A DNA stretch of 64,000 bases from Lachnospira multipara ATCC 19207 (GCF_000424105.1 NZ_AUJG01000002.1:186001-250000), one strand, 5' to 3'. Positions 42,144-51,820 are shown, numbered from the stretch's first letter. Numbers and translations: made by a program. Notes: generated from the sequence alone by a model not told the origin.

Positions 42144-42172
42144 TTGTCTGAGGGCAAAGTTTATGGTAATAT
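42144..42172 (+). promoter_or_regulatory. Promoter of kduI
   Basis: TTGTCT (42144-42149), 17 bases, TAATAT (42167-42172) with TGG as an extended -10. The leader is about 85 bases. Confidence 0.6.
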
Positions 42173-42191
42173 AGACATTGCGATTTAGATT

Positions 42192-42224
42192 TTTTAACTT
42201 TTACTATTTTAGTGAAAGTTAAAA
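42192..42224 (+). promoter_or_regulatory. 14-bp inverted repeat in the kduI leader
   Basis: TTTTAACTTTTACT (42192-42205) pairs with AGTGAAAGTTAAAA (42211-42224) with one G-T pair. It lies some 20 bases after the -10, where an operator or an RNA hairpin could control uronate use. Confidence 0.5.
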
Positions 42225-42262
42225 GGACTAAAATTTTTTTGTAATTTTAAGGAGATATTAAG

Positions 42263-43105
42263 ATGGAAGTTAGACCAGGTGCAAATCCTGTGGACGTAAA
42301 GACTTACGACACAGCAAGATTAAGACATGATTTTTTAATTGAGAACGTATTTGTTCCAGATGAAATTAAGTTAACTTACAGCCAGATCGATAGAATTATC
42401 GTTGGTGCTGCAACTCCAGTTAATAAAGAATTAAAGCTTGAAGCAGGTGATGAGCTTAGAGCTAAGTATTTCTTAGAGAGAAGAGAATTAGGTATTATTA
42501 ACATCGGTGGTAATGGTACAGTTACTGTTGATGGAACAGAATATAATTTCAAGTATAAAGATGGTATGTATATTGGTATGGGCGCTAAGGATATTACATT
42601 TAAGAGTGCTGATCCTACAAACCCAGCTAAGTTCTACTTAAATTCAGCTCCAGCTCATAAGACATATCCTACAGTATTTATCGATCCTGCTAAGGATATT
42701 TTACCAGAAAACAAGAAGGAACTTGGTTGCCTTGAATCTGCTAACCACAGAACAATCAACAAGTACATCCTTCCAGGTCAGGTTGAAAGCTGTCAGTTAG
42801 AGATGGGTATGACTTGCCTTGAGCCAGGTTCAGTTTGGAACACAATGCCATGCCATACACATGATAGAAGAATGGAAGTTTATCTTTACTTTGAAGTACC
42901 AGAAGATGCTGTAGTATTCCACTACATGGGCGAGCCAACAGAGACACGTCACATCGTTATGAGAAATGAAGAAGCTGTTATTTCTCCAAGCTGGTCAATT
43001 CACTCAGCTTCGGCTACACATGCATATACATTCATTTGGGGTATGGTTGGCGAGAACCAGGACTTCGATGATATGGATGATGTAGACATGAAAGATTTAA
43101 GATAA
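42263..43105 (+). CDS. kduI: 5-dehydro-4-deoxy-D-glucuronate isomerase
   Basis: KduI isomerises 5-keto-4-deoxyuronate, the product of pectin or other polyuronide lyases, to 3-deoxy-D-glycero-2,5-hexodiulosonate. The 280-residue cupin-like protein has the zinc site [13 protein letters not shown] (His198, His200, Glu205 by count) and a further His in Trp-Ser-Ile-His-Ser. Length and N-terminus match the family. The next gene encodes the dehydrogenase for the following step. Codon bias suggests strong expression. Confidence 0.96.
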   Translation: MEVRPGANPVDVKTYDTARLRHDFLIENVFVPDEIKLTYSQIDRIIVGAATPVNKELKLEAGDELRAKYFLERRELGIINIGGNGTVTVDGTEYNFKYKDGMYIGMGAKDITFKSADPTNPAKFYLNSAPAHKTYPTVFIDPAKDILPENKKELGCLESANHRTINKYILPGQVESCQLEMGMTCLEPGSVWNTMPCHTHDRRMEVYLYFEVPEDAVVFHYMGEPTETRHIVMRNEEAVISPSWSIHSASATHAYTFIWGMVGENQDFDDMDDVDMKDLR

Positions 43106-43233
43106 TTTCTTAGAAAATAAGAGGATTTCTAAGGCATTTTCTTAAAGACGTATAAATCTTAAGCTATATAAGATAATGTTATTTGGTTTTCCAAATTTCA
43201 TTTATAAATTAAAAAAAGAAGGAGATTAATAAA

Positions 43234-44031
43234 ATGTCAGTTAATTTTTCACTTGAAGGCAAGATTGCATTCGTAACTGGTGCATCTTATGGTATTGGTT
43301 TTGCTATCGCTTCTGGCATGGCAAAGGCTGGTGCTAAGATCGTTTTCAACGATATTAAGCAGGAATTAGTAGATAAGGGTATTGCAGCTTATAAGGAAGC
43401 TGGTATCGATGCTACAGGTTATGTTTGTGACGTTACAGATGAAGATGCTGTTAACGCTACAGTAGAAAAGATCACAAAGGAAGTTGGTCCTATCGATATC
43501 TTAGTTAACAACGCTGGTATCATTAAGAGAATTCCTATGTGCGAAATGACAGCTGCTGAATTCAGACAGGTAATCGATGTAGACTTAAATGCTCCATTCA
43601 TCGTATCTAAGGCAGTTATTCCATCAATGATCGAAAGAGGTCATGGTAAGATCATCAACATCTGCTCAATGATGTCAGAATTAGGCCGTGAAACAGTTTC
43701 AGCTTACGCTGCAGCTAAGGGTGGTTTAAAGATGCTTACAAGAAATATTTGTTCTGAATATGGTAAGTACAATATCCAGTGTAATGGTATTGGACCTGGT
43801 TATATTGAAACTCCTCAGACAGCTCCTCTTCGTGAGAGACAGGCTGATGGTTCAAGACATCCATTCGATGCATTCATCGTTGCTAAGACTCCAGCTGAAA
43901 GATGGTTACAGCCAGAAGAACTTGCAGGTCCTGCAGTATTCTTAGCTTCAGAAGCATCTAATGCTGTTAATGGTCATATTCTTTACGTTGATGGTGGTAT
44001 CCTTGCTTATATCGGAAAGCAGCCACAGTAA
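43234..44031 (+). CDS. kduD: SDR oxidoreductase, KduD / gluconate 5-dehydrogenase type
   Basis: The 265-residue short-chain dehydrogenase has the NAD(P) motif Thr-Gly-Ala-Ser-Tyr-Gly-Ile-Gly (15-22), Asn-Asn-Ala-Gly (about 90-93), catalytic Ser and Tyr-x3-Lys (Tyr at about 158, in Tyr-Ala-Ala-Ala-Lys) and Ile-Gly-Pro-Gly-Tyr-Ile-Glu-Thr-Pro. Next to kduI the likely reaction is reduction of the diketo sugar to 2-keto-3-deoxygluconate. By sequence it looks equally like gluconate 5-dehydrogenase (IdnO), so context decides the name. Spacing from kduI is 128 bases, with AAGGAG near the ATG. Confidence 0.88.
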   Translation: MSVNFSLEGKIAFVTGASYGIGFAIASGMAKAGAKIVFNDIKQELVDKGIAAYKEAGIDATGYVCDVTDEDAVNATVEKITKEVGPIDILVNNAGIIKRIPMCEMTAAEFRQVIDVDLNAPFIVSKAVIPSMIERGHGKIINICSMMSELGRETVSAYAAAKGGLKMLTRNICSEYGKYNIQCNGIGPGYIETPQTAPLRERQADGSRHPFDAFIVAKTPAERWLQPEELAGPAVFLASEASNAVNGHILYVDGGILAYIGKQPQ

Positions 44032-44086
44032 TTAAGTAAAGAATAAACTAAATTATAACTTTCATTAGTATATAGATTTAGATTTT

Positions 44087-44117
44087 AGAGGTGTAGCAGT
44101 AGCTACACCTCTTTTTT
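44087..44117 (+). terminator. Terminator after kduD
   Basis: AGAGGTGTAGC (44087-44097) pairs perfectly with GCTACACCTCT (44102-44112), then T residues. Confidence 0.93.
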
Positions 44118-44273
44118 ATTTACATACTTTTTATACATATCCAATTATATCTTCTAACTTCTTATAAATATATAATTTTATACAATTCCAGAGAATTAGA
44201 TTCATACATATATCTATCTTCACAAAAAATTTAAGTTTTATCTCCCTATTTACTAGCTAAATAAAATATTTTG

Positions 44274-44282
44274 TGTTAAAAT
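44274..44282 (+). promoter_or_regulatory. Extended -10 of the FIST gene
   Basis: TGT followed by TAAAAT (44277-44282), 48 bases before the start; the -35 is poor. The rest of the gap (44118-44273) is AT-rich with nothing recognisable. Confidence 0.45.
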
Positions 44283-44329
44283 ACATTTAGTTTAAGTGCG
44301 TAACAAATTAATACAAATTAGGAGGCTTT

Positions 44330-45421
44330 ATGAAATCTAAGTTTGGAATTAGTAAGAATGTTGATTTTGCTAAGGCTGTAACGGAGGCTTTAGGAGGCGT
44401 ATCAAATCCAATCGGATTAGTTTATATTTGCCCATATGAAATGATTGAATCAGTGGGAAATGAACTAACTAGCAGATTCCCGGGAGTGCCAGTACTTGGT
44501 ACAGGTGGAATTAGCTATTTTAATGATACGATTGATGATAAGCATCTTCAGATTATGGCTGTAACAGGTGGAGCAAAGATGGCTGCAGGTATTATTAAAC
44601 ACATTAGAAGAGCTCCTTTATCAGAAATCTATACACTTGAAAAGAGTGTACAGGAAGTAGGCGCTGGTGCTGATAATACAATCTGCCTAGAGTTTTGCCC
44701 ATACAACGAAGAAGTTGCTACATCAACACTTAACGTTGTATTAGAAAAGCACAAAATTAGCCTTATTGGTGGATCGATTTTTGATGTTCCAGAGGGCAAA
44801 GATCCTTTAGTATTTGTAAACGGACAAGTTTATAAAGATACTCTAGGATATATGATGATTAAGAATACAGAAGGCAAGGTTCATATGTTTAAGGAAAATA
44901 TCTACGCACCTACTGATAATCCTGTACATATTGCCACAAAGGTAGACTTAAATAAGAGAGAGCTATGTTGTCTTGATGGTAGGCCAGCAGCTCAAGTTTA
45001 TTCAGAGGAAACTGGAGTGCCTGTAAATCAGGTTTGCGACAATGTATTTGTTAATCCATTTGGTCGAGTTGTAGGTGATGAAGTTTACATTGCTTCTATG
45101 AAGGAGCCAGGAACTAATGGTGGTCTTATTAATTATAAGAAGATTTATGAAAATGATGCTATTAGTATCTTAAGTGTTCTTGATTATAGAGAAGTTGCTG
45201 AAGAGACAAAGAGAAATATTAGAAGTAAAGTTAGTAATCCATCTTGTATGATTTCTTTTAACTGCTGCTTTAGATATCTTTTCTTTAATAGCGAGAATTA
45301 CACAAATGAATATCTAAAAAACATGGCAACAGTAGCACCTAATTTCGGATATATAGCTGGTGGAGAACAGTATTTGAATCAGCATGTAAATCAGACAATG
45401 GTTTGTGCAGTTTTTGATTAA
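44330..45421 (+). CDS. FIST-domain sensory protein
   Basis: The 363-residue soluble protein matches the FIST (F-box and intracellular signal transduction) sensory family: an N-terminal part with Gly-Thr-Gly-Gly-Ile (about 57-61) and Leu-Ile-Gly-Gly-Ser-Ile-Phe-Asp (about 145-152), and a C-terminal FIST_C part with Cys-Met-Ile-Ser-Phe-Asn-Cys-Cys and a final Phe-Gly-Tyr-Ile-Ala-Gly-Gly-Glu-Gln-Tyr. FIST domains are thought to bind small ligands such as amino acids. No membrane segment or output domain is present. The chemotaxis transducer gene follows after 15 bases, so the FIST protein probably supplies its input. Confidence 0.85.
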   Translation: MKSKFGISKNVDFAKAVTEALGGVSNPIGLVYICPYEMIESVGNELTSRFPGVPVLGTGGISYFNDTIDDKHLQIMAVTGGAKMAAGIIKHIRRAPLSEIYTLEKSVQEVGAGADNTICLEFCPYNEEVATSTLNVVLEKHKISLIGGSIFDVPEGKDPLVFVNGQVYKDTLGYMMIKNTEGKVHMFKENIYAPTDNPVHIATKVDLNKRELCCLDGRPAAQVYSEETGVPVNQVCDNVFVNPFGRVVGDEVYIASMKEPGTNGGLINYKKIYENDAISILSVLDYREVAEETKRNIRSKVSNPSCMISFNCCFRYLFFNSENYTNEYLKNMATVAPNFGYIAGGEQYLNQHVNQTMVCAVFD

Positions 45422-45436
45422 TTAAGGAGGTTTGCA

Positions 45437-46399
45437 ATGTTTGGTAGAAAAGTGGATAATACAGCAAAGACAGCAACAACTGAAAAGAAGATAGACTTAA
45501 ATAAGGTATTTATGCCAATTGTGCAATCATCTAATCATATAATGGCACAGAAAAACAAATTAGTTGCTGAGGAATTAATTACATCTGAAAGCCTTCAGGC
45601 TGTAACAAGTTCATTTGTAGAAGTTAAGCGTCAGTCAAGAGAAATCAATGACTCCGTTGTACATTTTAGAGATGAATTTGATGATGTTAGAAAGGTATTA
45701 AATCATTTCGAGGAAATCATTGATAAGATGCTTGGAACTGTTAATGAGACTCATCAAAGCATGAATAATGTAAGAGTTTCTTCTCAGTCTGTAAATGAGA
45801 CAATCAAGGCTGTTCAGGAAGTATTTGAGGAATTCCAAAAGAGCTTTGATGAAATCTTAGAAAAGGTAAATGCCATTAATGGTATTGCAAATCAGACTAA
45901 CTTACTTGCTCTAAATGCTTCAATTGAGGCTGCAAGAGCTGGTGAATCAGGACGAGGCTTTGCAGTTGTAGCTGACCAGGTTAATAAACTATCTTCTGAT
46001 ATTAAGACATTAGTAGGTTCTATTGGCGATAGCATGGACAGATTAAATCAAAACAATTCAAGACTTATGGATTCTATTGATGATACACGTTCTGCTATGA
46101 ATGATTCTATGAACCATATCAATGAAACTGAAGAAGTTGTAGATAACATCAAGGTTGTTGCCGATGAAATCGAAGATGGCAACAAGGGTATTGAAAGTGT
46201 TATTAATTCTTGTTCAGAGCACATTGATGAAATTACAGATACTATTCTTAGTTCTGAAAGATATTACGAATCCGTTTCAGAAAATATTGATTCTATGAAG
46301 CTTAAAATCACACAAAAGAGTTTCATTTTCGAGGAATTAACAAATATCCTAGATCAGTATCCTGAAATGATTGAAATCATTAAGAAAAGATTAAAATAA
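45437..46399 (+). CDS. Soluble methyl-accepting chemotaxis-type transducer
   Basis: The 320-residue protein has no membrane segment or periplasmic domain. Most of it is a long coiled coil, with the conserved signalling tip [20 protein letters not shown] (about 151-170, followed by [10 protein letters not shown]), which binds CheA and CheW in the family. The N-terminal 60 residues hold no known sensor. No other chemotaxis gene is near. Cotranscription with the FIST gene suggests a two-protein cytoplasmic receptor. Confidence 0.93.
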   Translation: MFGRKVDNTAKTATTEKKIDLNKVFMPIVQSSNHIMAQKNKLVAEELITSESLQAVTSSFVEVKRQSREINDSVVHFRDEFDDVRKVLNHFEEIIDKMLGTVNETHQSMNNVRVSSQSVNETIKAVQEVFEEFQKSFDEILEKVNAINGIANQTNLLALNASIEAARAGESGRGFAVVADQVNKLSSDIKTLVGSIGDSMDRLNQNNSRLMDSIDDTRSAMNDSMNHINETEEVVDNIKVVADEIEDGNKGIESVINSCSEHIDEITDTILSSERYYESVSENIDSMKLKITQKSFIFEELTNILDQYPEMIEIIKKRLK

Positions 46400-46415
46400 T
46401 ATTATACTCCTTTTG

Positions 46416-46446
46416 GCCCTAAACCTTAGTTGGTTTAGGGCTTTTT
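46416..46446 (+). terminator. Terminator after the transducer gene
   Basis: GCCCTAAACC (46416-46425) pairs perfectly with GGTTTAGGGC (46432-46441), then five T. Confidence 0.93.
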
Positions 46447-46544
46447 CCTTTTATAAATTGAGGGATTGTAGTATAATTGTATGGTAAGTTATATTTAAAA
46501 AAGATGATTAAATCCAAAGGTTTTAATTGTTTTGGGAGGAAAAG

Positions 46545-47414
46545 ATGAACAGAATATATAAGGCTTATCCAGGGGGTAAACACAAAGTCCTTACACTTAG
46601 TTATGATGATGGAAAAGTTCAGGATTACCGCTTGTTAGAGTTACTAGACAAGTACCATATTAAGGCTACTTTTAATCTTAACTCAGCAGTAAAAGATGCC
46701 ATTCATATTAGTCAAGATGAATGGCGCGAACTTTATAAGAATCACGAGGTTGCAGTGCATACAATGACACATCCAACAATGGCAAGATGCACTCCATACC
46801 AGATTTGTGAGGAATTACTAGAGGATAAGAATAATCTAGAAGAGATTATGCAAAGACCCGTTAGAGGACTTGCTTTCCCTAACGGTTCTTATAATGATGA
46901 GATAATTAATTTAGCAAAGTCACTAGGCTTTAAGTATGCAAGAGTTGCAGGTGATAAGTATGCCAACATTTGCGCAGCGAAACATTTTGCAAAGGAAGCC
47001 GAAGGCCCAATTCTACTTGGAGATGAGACAGGCTTTGGAATTCCAGAAGATTATATGCACTGGCTTCCAACATGCCATCACAATCACCATTTAGTAGATT
47101 TAGCTAAGGATTTTATAAATTTAACAAAGAAGCAGTATCTATACATGATGTATGTTTGGGGACATAGCTTTGAGTTTGATAGAAACGACAATTGGGAGCT
47201 TATGGAGGAATTCTGTAAGGTTATTTCTAATAGAGAAGACATTTGGTATGCCACTAATTTAGAAATCGTTGAATACGACGAGGCCTTTAATAACCTACAG
47301 TTCTTTGCAAGAAATTCTTACGTTTACAATCCAAACGCTATGAGCGTCTTTGTTATGGCGAATAATGATAAATGTATCGAAATACCAGGAGGAGCTACTA
47401 TAAAGCTTTTCTAA
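46545..47414 (+). CDS. Polysaccharide deacetylase family protein
   Basis: The 289-residue protein has a NodB-like core: Leu-Ser-Tyr-Asp-Asp-Gly (about 18-23) with the catalytic and metal aspartates, His-Thr-Met-Thr-His-Pro (about 72-77) with the two metal histidines, and Ala-Phe-Pro-Asn-Gly-Ser-Tyr. No signal peptide is visible, so it is likely cytosolic, unlike cell-wall deacetylases; a small-molecule sugar substrate is possible. The ATG at 46545 follows GGGAGG. The ABC transporter genes follow 15 bases later in the same direction, hinting at a shared export or modification role. Confidence 0.9.
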   Translation: MNRIYKAYPGGKHKVLTLSYDDGKVQDYRLLELLDKYHIKATFNLNSAVKDAIHISQDEWRELYKNHEVAVHTMTHPTMARCTPYQICEELLEDKNNLEEIMQRPVRGLAFPNGSYNDEIINLAKSLGFKYARVAGDKYANICAAKHFAKEAEGPILLGDETGFGIPEDYMHWLPTCHHNHHLVDLAKDFINLTKKQYLYMMYVWGHSFEFDRNDNWELMEEFCKVISNREDIWYATNLEIVEYDEAFNNLQFFARNSYVYNPNAMSVFVMANNDKCIEIPGGATIKLF

Positions 47415-47429
47415 AGAAGGAGAGAGAAC

Positions 47430-48131
47430 ATGAGTTTTATTGAATTTAGGAACGTTTGGAAGATTTACAGAATGGGCAATGTCAAAATCAAAGCCCTAAC
47501 TGGAACTAACTTTACAATTGATGAAGGAGAGTTCGTTGTAATTGCTGGCGCTTCAGGTGCAGGAAAGAGTACTATTTTAAACCTTCTTGGAGGTATGGAT
47601 AGCCAGACTACAGGTAAGATTATTGTAGATGGTAAAGAAATTAGCGAATATAACAACAAGAAATTAACAACTTATAGAAGGAATGATATTGGCTTTGTAT
47701 TTCAGTTCTACAATCTAGTACAAAACTTAACAGTTCGTGAAAATGTTGAGCTTGCCACACAGATTGTAAAGGATCCTTTAGATATCGATGAAACTATTAA
47801 AGCCGTTGGCCTAGAAGATAGAATTTCTAACTTCCCATCACAGATTTCTGGTGGTGAACAGCAAAGAGTAGCAATCGCTAGAGCTTTAGCAAAAAACCCT
47901 AAGATTTTACTTTGTGATGAGCCGACAGGCGCTCTTGATTATAATACAGGTAAGCAGATTTTAAAGCTTCTTTATGATACCTGTAAAGAGAAGAAGGTAA
48001 CTGTAGTTGTTATAACCCATAACCTAGCAATTTCAGCTATGGGAGACAAAGTTATTAAGGTAAAGAATGGTGCCGTTGAGTCCATCACCCTTAATGAAAA
48101 TCCTGTATCTATAGATGACATTGAGTGGTAG
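47430..48131 (+). CDS. ABC transporter ATP-binding protein, MacB/LolD-like
   Basis: The 233-residue ATPase has Walker A Gly-Ala-Ser-Gly-Ala-Gly-Lys-Ser-Thr (40-48), Q-loop Phe-Gln-Phe-Tyr-Asn-Leu, signature Ile-Ser-Gly-Gly-Glu-Gln-Gln-Arg (about 138-145), Walker B Leu-Leu-Cys-Asp-Glu-Pro-Thr-Gly (about 160-167) and the switch His (Ile-Thr-His-Asn). Sequence style matches the MacB/LolD/FtsE group that works with FtsX-like permeases, one of which is the next gene nine bases later. The substrate is unknown. Confidence 0.95.
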   Translation: MSFIEFRNVWKIYRMGNVKIKALTGTNFTIDEGEFVVIAGASGAGKSTILNLLGGMDSQTTGKIIVDGKEISEYNNKKLTTYRRNDIGFVFQFYNLVQNLTVRENVELATQIVKDPLDIDETIKAVGLEDRISNFPSQISGGEQQRVAIARALAKNPKILLCDEPTGALDYNTGKQILKLLYDTCKEKKVTVVVITHNLAISAMGDKVIKVKNGAVESITLNENPVSIDDIEW

Positions 48132-48140
48132 GAGGAGAAT

Positions 48141-50858
48141 ATGGGTTTAGCTTTAATAAAAGATTTACTAAGAGAAATAAAACAAAGCTTTGGGCGATTC
48201 TTTGCTATATTTGCTATCTGCTTTATTGGCGTAGCATTTTTTGCAGGTGTAACCGCCTCTTCAAGCGATATGAAGTCCTCATCTGATGCCTACTATGATG
48301 ACTATAATCTTTACGATTTACGAATTTTATCATCAATTGGCTTTGACAGTGAGGATGTGAATCAAATTAGTCAGGTGGAGGGTGTTGAAAATGTTTTCGC
48401 AAGCCACTACCTAGACCTACTAACTACAGTAGACGAAGTAGAAAAGGCTGTAAGAGTAACTAGTCTTCCAGATTCAGACGGGGTTAACAGCCTAAAGCTA
48501 GTTAAAGGTAGATTACCTGAAGCTGATAATGAATGTGTAATAAGATATGAAAGCACAATAGATTTGCCTGAAATTGGAGATGAGATAACATTTTCAAAGG
48601 GGGAAGAATCTGAAGTTGACGCCTTACTTGAGGGTGGCGAAAATCTAGAAGATGAAATTGCCAATACAAGCTACACAGTAGTTGGTTACGTATATACACC
48701 GGTTTATGTATCTTACTATATCGATTCAACAACAGTGGGAAATGGCACTTTGTCATATCTTGTTTTTGTAAATGATGAAAACTTTAAGAGTCAATATTAT
48801 TCAGAAGTTTATTTAAATATTTCTGGAGCAAAGGATTTCTCAACTTATGATAATGACTATTTTGAATATTTAGAGTCTTACGAGGATGCAATTCTTGCAG
48901 TGGGAGATTCAAGATTTGAAGAGCGCTATAATAGTTTAGTAAGCGAGATTGAAGAAAAAAGAGAGGCTAGACTAGCAACTCTTAATGATGAGATTTATGC
49001 CCAGGTTGTGGCTAATCTAACTTCTATTTATCAGTCTTATTATCCAGATAGAGATGTTTCAGATATGATTGCTCCTTATATTGAGCCAAACTATCAAAAG
49101 GCTCTTGCAGAGTTTGACTATAGTTTGGTAAATGAGCCTTTTGATCAGGCACTAACTGAAGTGGAGGATAGAATTTCTAACTATACATGGCTTAGCCTTA
49201 CAAGAAATGAATCCTACTCTTTTGTAGATTACAAGCAGAGTGCTAATAGAATGGGAGCCATTGCCACAGTATTCCCAATCTTTTTCATTGTAGTAGCAGG
49301 ACTTGTTTGTCTTACAACAATGGCTAGATTAATTGATGAGCAAAGAGGCTTAATTGGTACTTATAAAGCCCTTGGTTACTCAAGATTTATTATTTCACTT
49401 AAATATGTCTTGTATGCCTTAATTGCTTCAATGATAGGTGGAATCCTTGGTTGCATTGTGGGACTAAAGATTTTCCCTTATATCATTATTAATGCTTGGA
49501 ATATTATTTATCAAATTCCTGATATTGTGCCAGCTAACCACACAATTTTATCAATAATTGCAGTTTTAAGCCTAACTCTTACAACAATGATTGTTACAAT
49601 AATTGCTTGTGGAGAGACAACAGCAGAAGTTCCATCAGAACTTATGAGACCTAAGGCTCCAATTAGTGGTAAGAAGATATTACTTGAAAAGGTGGGCTTT
49701 ATCTGGAAAAGACTAAACTTTACAACTAAGGTAACTATGAGAAATCTATTCCTTTATAAGAAGAGATTTATAATGACAATTATTGGAATTGCAGGTTGTG
49801 GAGCACTAATTTTAGCAGGCTTTGGTATAAAGGATAGTATTAGAAGCTTAGTAACAAAGCAGTTTAGTGAGATTTTCCATTATGATTTAGTTGTGAGTCT
49901 AAATAGCAATTTAGAAGAGGAGAGCTTAAATTCTCTTACTTCAGATATGGATAGTAATTTACTTTATACTGATTATTTACTTGATTATGGCTACACTGAA
50001 ACAGCTAGCAATAATGACAAGGAAATCGATGCAGGCATTTCAATTGTTTCTGATATTGATGCCTATAAAAATTACCTAAGCTTTAGAGATAGAAAGTCTC
50101 ATAAGAAGGTAAATTTAACAGATGAGGGAGCAATCCTTTCAGAAAAGTTAGCTAGAGACTTAGGAGTTAAAGTGGGAGATAGCTTTACAATTAATGATGC
50201 TAATGGCGCTCCTATAACTATTAAGATTTCTGGCATATGTGAAATGTATGTAGGCCATAGCATTTACATGACTGCAAATTATTACACCTCTATTACAGGG
50301 GAAGACCTTGGAGTTAATAGAATGCTTGTAAAGCTTCCAGATTCAGAGGACGAAACAATTAATCTTGTAAGTAGCGACCTTATGGATAGAGCGCAGATTA
50401 AAGCTTTGACATTTTTAAATACTAATGTGGAGCATTATGAAAATATGATCAAGTCCCTTGACATTGTAACCTATGTACTTATAATATCTGCTGGGCTACT
50501 TGCCTTTGTGGTAGTTTATAACCTTATAAATGTAAACATCTCCGAGAGAATCAGAGAAATTGCCACAACAAAGGTACTTGGTTTTTATAATTTTGAAGTA
50601 GGAATGTATGTCTATAGAGAGATTATTCTTCTTACTTTAATTGGCGGTGTATTTGGATTAATCCTTGGCCGTCTATTACATATGTATATTATGACTACAG
50701 TTGAACTTGAAGATGTTATGTTTGGTAGTTATATAAGCGCTAAATCCTTTGTGTTGACCTACCTAATTACATTCATTTTCTCATTAATTGTAGATTTGGT
50801 AATGTACCCTAGATTATCTAAGATAAAAATGGTAGAATCACTTAAGTCAGTTGAGTAG
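48141..50858 (+). CDS. FtsX-like ABC transporter permease
   Basis: The 905-residue protein has an N-terminal membrane helix (about 19-40), a large extracytoplasmic domain (about 45-370) with a charged coiled-coil stretch near 265-300, a first FtsX-type membrane unit (about 372-500), a further helix near 545-560, a second extracytoplasmic domain and a second FtsX unit (about 770-900). This is the two-FtsX layout common in Firmicutes, where it serves peptide export, antimicrobial-peptide sensing or cell-wall control. No two-component system is adjacent, which weakens the antibiotic-sensing option. It ends the deacetylase-ATPase-permease unit. Confidence 0.93.
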   Translation: MGLALIKDLLREIKQSFGRFFAIFAICFIGVAFFAGVTASSSDMKSSSDAYYDDYNLYDLRILSSIGFDSEDVNQISQVEGVENVFASHYLDLLTTVDEVEKAVRVTSLPDSDGVNSLKLVKGRLPEADNECVIRYESTIDLPEIGDEITFSKGEESEVDALLEGGENLEDEIANTSYTVVGYVYTPVYVSYYIDSTTVGNGTLSYLVFVNDENFKSQYYSEVYLNISGAKDFSTYDNDYFEYLESYEDAILAVGDSRFEERYNSLVSEIEEKREARLATLNDEIYAQVVANLTSIYQSYYPDRDVSDMIAPYIEPNYQKALAEFDYSLVNEPFDQALTEVEDRISNYTWLSLTRNESYSFVDYKQSANRMGAIATVFPIFFIVVAGLVCLTTMARLIDEQRGLIGTYKALGYSRFIISLKYVLYALIASMIGGILGCIVGLKIFPYIIINAWNIIYQIPDIVPANHTILSIIAVLSLTLTTMIVTIIACGETTAEVPSELMRPKAPISGKKILLEKVGFIWKRLNFTTKVTMRNLFLYKKRFIMTIIGIAGCGALILAGFGIKDSIRSLVTKQFSEIFHYDLVVSLNSNLEEESLNSLTSDMDSNLLYTDYLLDYGYTETASNNDKEIDAGISIVSDIDAYKNYLSFRDRKSHKKVNLTDEGAILSEKLARDLGVKVGDSFTINDANGAPITIKISGICEMYVGHSIYMTANYYTSITGEDLGVNRMLVKLPDSEDETINLVSSDLMDRAQIKALTFLNTNVEHYENMIKSLDIVTYVLIISAGLLAFVVVYNLINVNISERIREIATTKVLGFYNFEVGMYVYREIILLTLIGGVFGLILGRLLHMYIMTTVELEDVMFGSYISAKSFVLTYLITFIFSLIVDLVMYPRLSKIKMVESLKSVE

Positions 50859-50869
50859 TTTATTGGCAA

Positions 50870-50898
50870 TTGCAAGCTAATTTGTGATATGTTATAAT
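50870..50898 (+). promoter_or_regulatory. Promoter of asp23-nusB cluster
   Basis: TTGCAA (50870-50875), 17 bases, TATAAT (50893-50898) with the extended -10 TGT. Confidence 0.75.
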
Positions 50899-50944
50899 GT
50901 TTTAAAATTACAACTGCTTAAAATAAAGCGATGGAGGTTAAGAC

Positions 50945-51331
50945 ATGACTAAAGAGTTTGAGGATAGAGGAGCTAATTATACAGTTTCAGAAAACAATAA
51001 CATTGGTGAAGTTAAGATTTCTGATGAGGTAGTAGCTATTGTTGCAGGTCTTGCAGCAACAGAAGTAGAGGGTGTTGTAAGTTTAGCAGGTAATATCACT
51101 AACGATATGGTAGCTAAACTTGGTATTAAGAACCTTGCTAAAGGAGTTAAGGTTTATGTTAACGAACAGACTGTGTCTGTTAGCTTAGTGGTAAATATTA
51201 AGTATGGTACATCAATCCCTGCTGTTTCTACTGTAATTCAGGAAAAGGTTAAGTCAGCTGTTGAAACTATGACTGGTTTAGATGTATCAGAAGTTAATAT
51301 CAAAATTTCAGGCGTTAATATCGATGCTTAA
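50945..51331 (+). CDS. Asp23/Gls24 family envelope stress protein
   Basis: The 128-residue protein has the Asp23 domain: Gly-Glu-Val-Lys-Ile-Ser-Asp-Glu-Val-Val-Ala-Ile-Val-Ala-Gly (about 21-35), Glu-Val-Glu-Gly-Val-Val (about 40-45) and Val-Asn-Ile-Lys-Tyr-Gly. Such proteins gather near the membrane and are linked to cell-envelope stress; the copy ahead of nusB is typical of Clostridia. Its partner AmaP is not here. Expression from a good promoter and the start of a long co-directional cluster suggest constant use. Confidence 0.93.
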   Translation: MTKEFEDRGANYTVSENNNIGEVKISDEVVAIVAGLAATEVEGVVSLAGNITNDMVAKLGIKNLAKGVKVYVNEQTVSVSLVVNIKYGTSIPAVSTVIQEKVKSAVETMTGLDVSEVNIKISGVNIDA

Positions 51332-51369
51332 TGCATAGATAATTACGTAGATGTTAGGAGTTATATAAT

Positions 51370-51804
51370 ATGTCTAGAATGAACAGAACAGTGATGAGAG
51401 AGCATATTTTCAAGCTTTTATTCAGAGTGGAATTCCATGACACTGTCGAATTTGAACAACAAATTTCTTTGTATTTTGAGAATTTAAGAGAAGGAACTAA
51501 GGAAGAGAGAGGCATTGATATTAATGAAGCAGATTATAACTACATTCATGATAAAGCAATAGCTATCAAGAATAATCTAGCTGATATTGATGCTAAGATA
51601 AACGAGATTTCAGAAGGTTGGCCAACAACTCGTCTTGGTAAGGCAGAATTATCAATTATGAGACTTGCAACCTATGAAGTAATGTATGATGATGACATTC
51701 CAACGAATGTAGCAATTAATGAAGCGATTGAACTTGCTAAGAAGTATGGTTCTGATAATGCACCATCATTTATTAATGGTGTACTTGCAAAGCTTAATAA
51801 TTAA
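51370..51804 (+). CDS. nusB: Transcription antitermination factor NusB
   Basis: NusB binds boxA with S10 and promotes antitermination in rRNA operons. The 144-residue helical protein has Arg-Glu-His-Ile-Phe-Lys-Leu-Leu-Phe-Arg at the N-terminus and the C-terminal Ile-Asn-Glu-Ala-Ile-Glu-Leu-Ala-Lys-Lys-Tyr-Gly (about 117-128) and Phe-Ile-Asn-Gly-Val-Leu. Length is normal. xseA follows after 16 bases. Confidence 0.94.
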   Translation: MSRMNRTVMREHIFKLLFRVEFHDTVEFEQQISLYFENLREGTKEERGIDINEADYNYIHDKAIAIKNNLADIDAKINEISEGWPTTRLGKAELSIMRLATYEVMYDDDIPTNVAINEAIELAKKYGSDNAPSFINGVLAKLNN

Positions 51805-51820
51805 TTTGGAGAGATAATAA

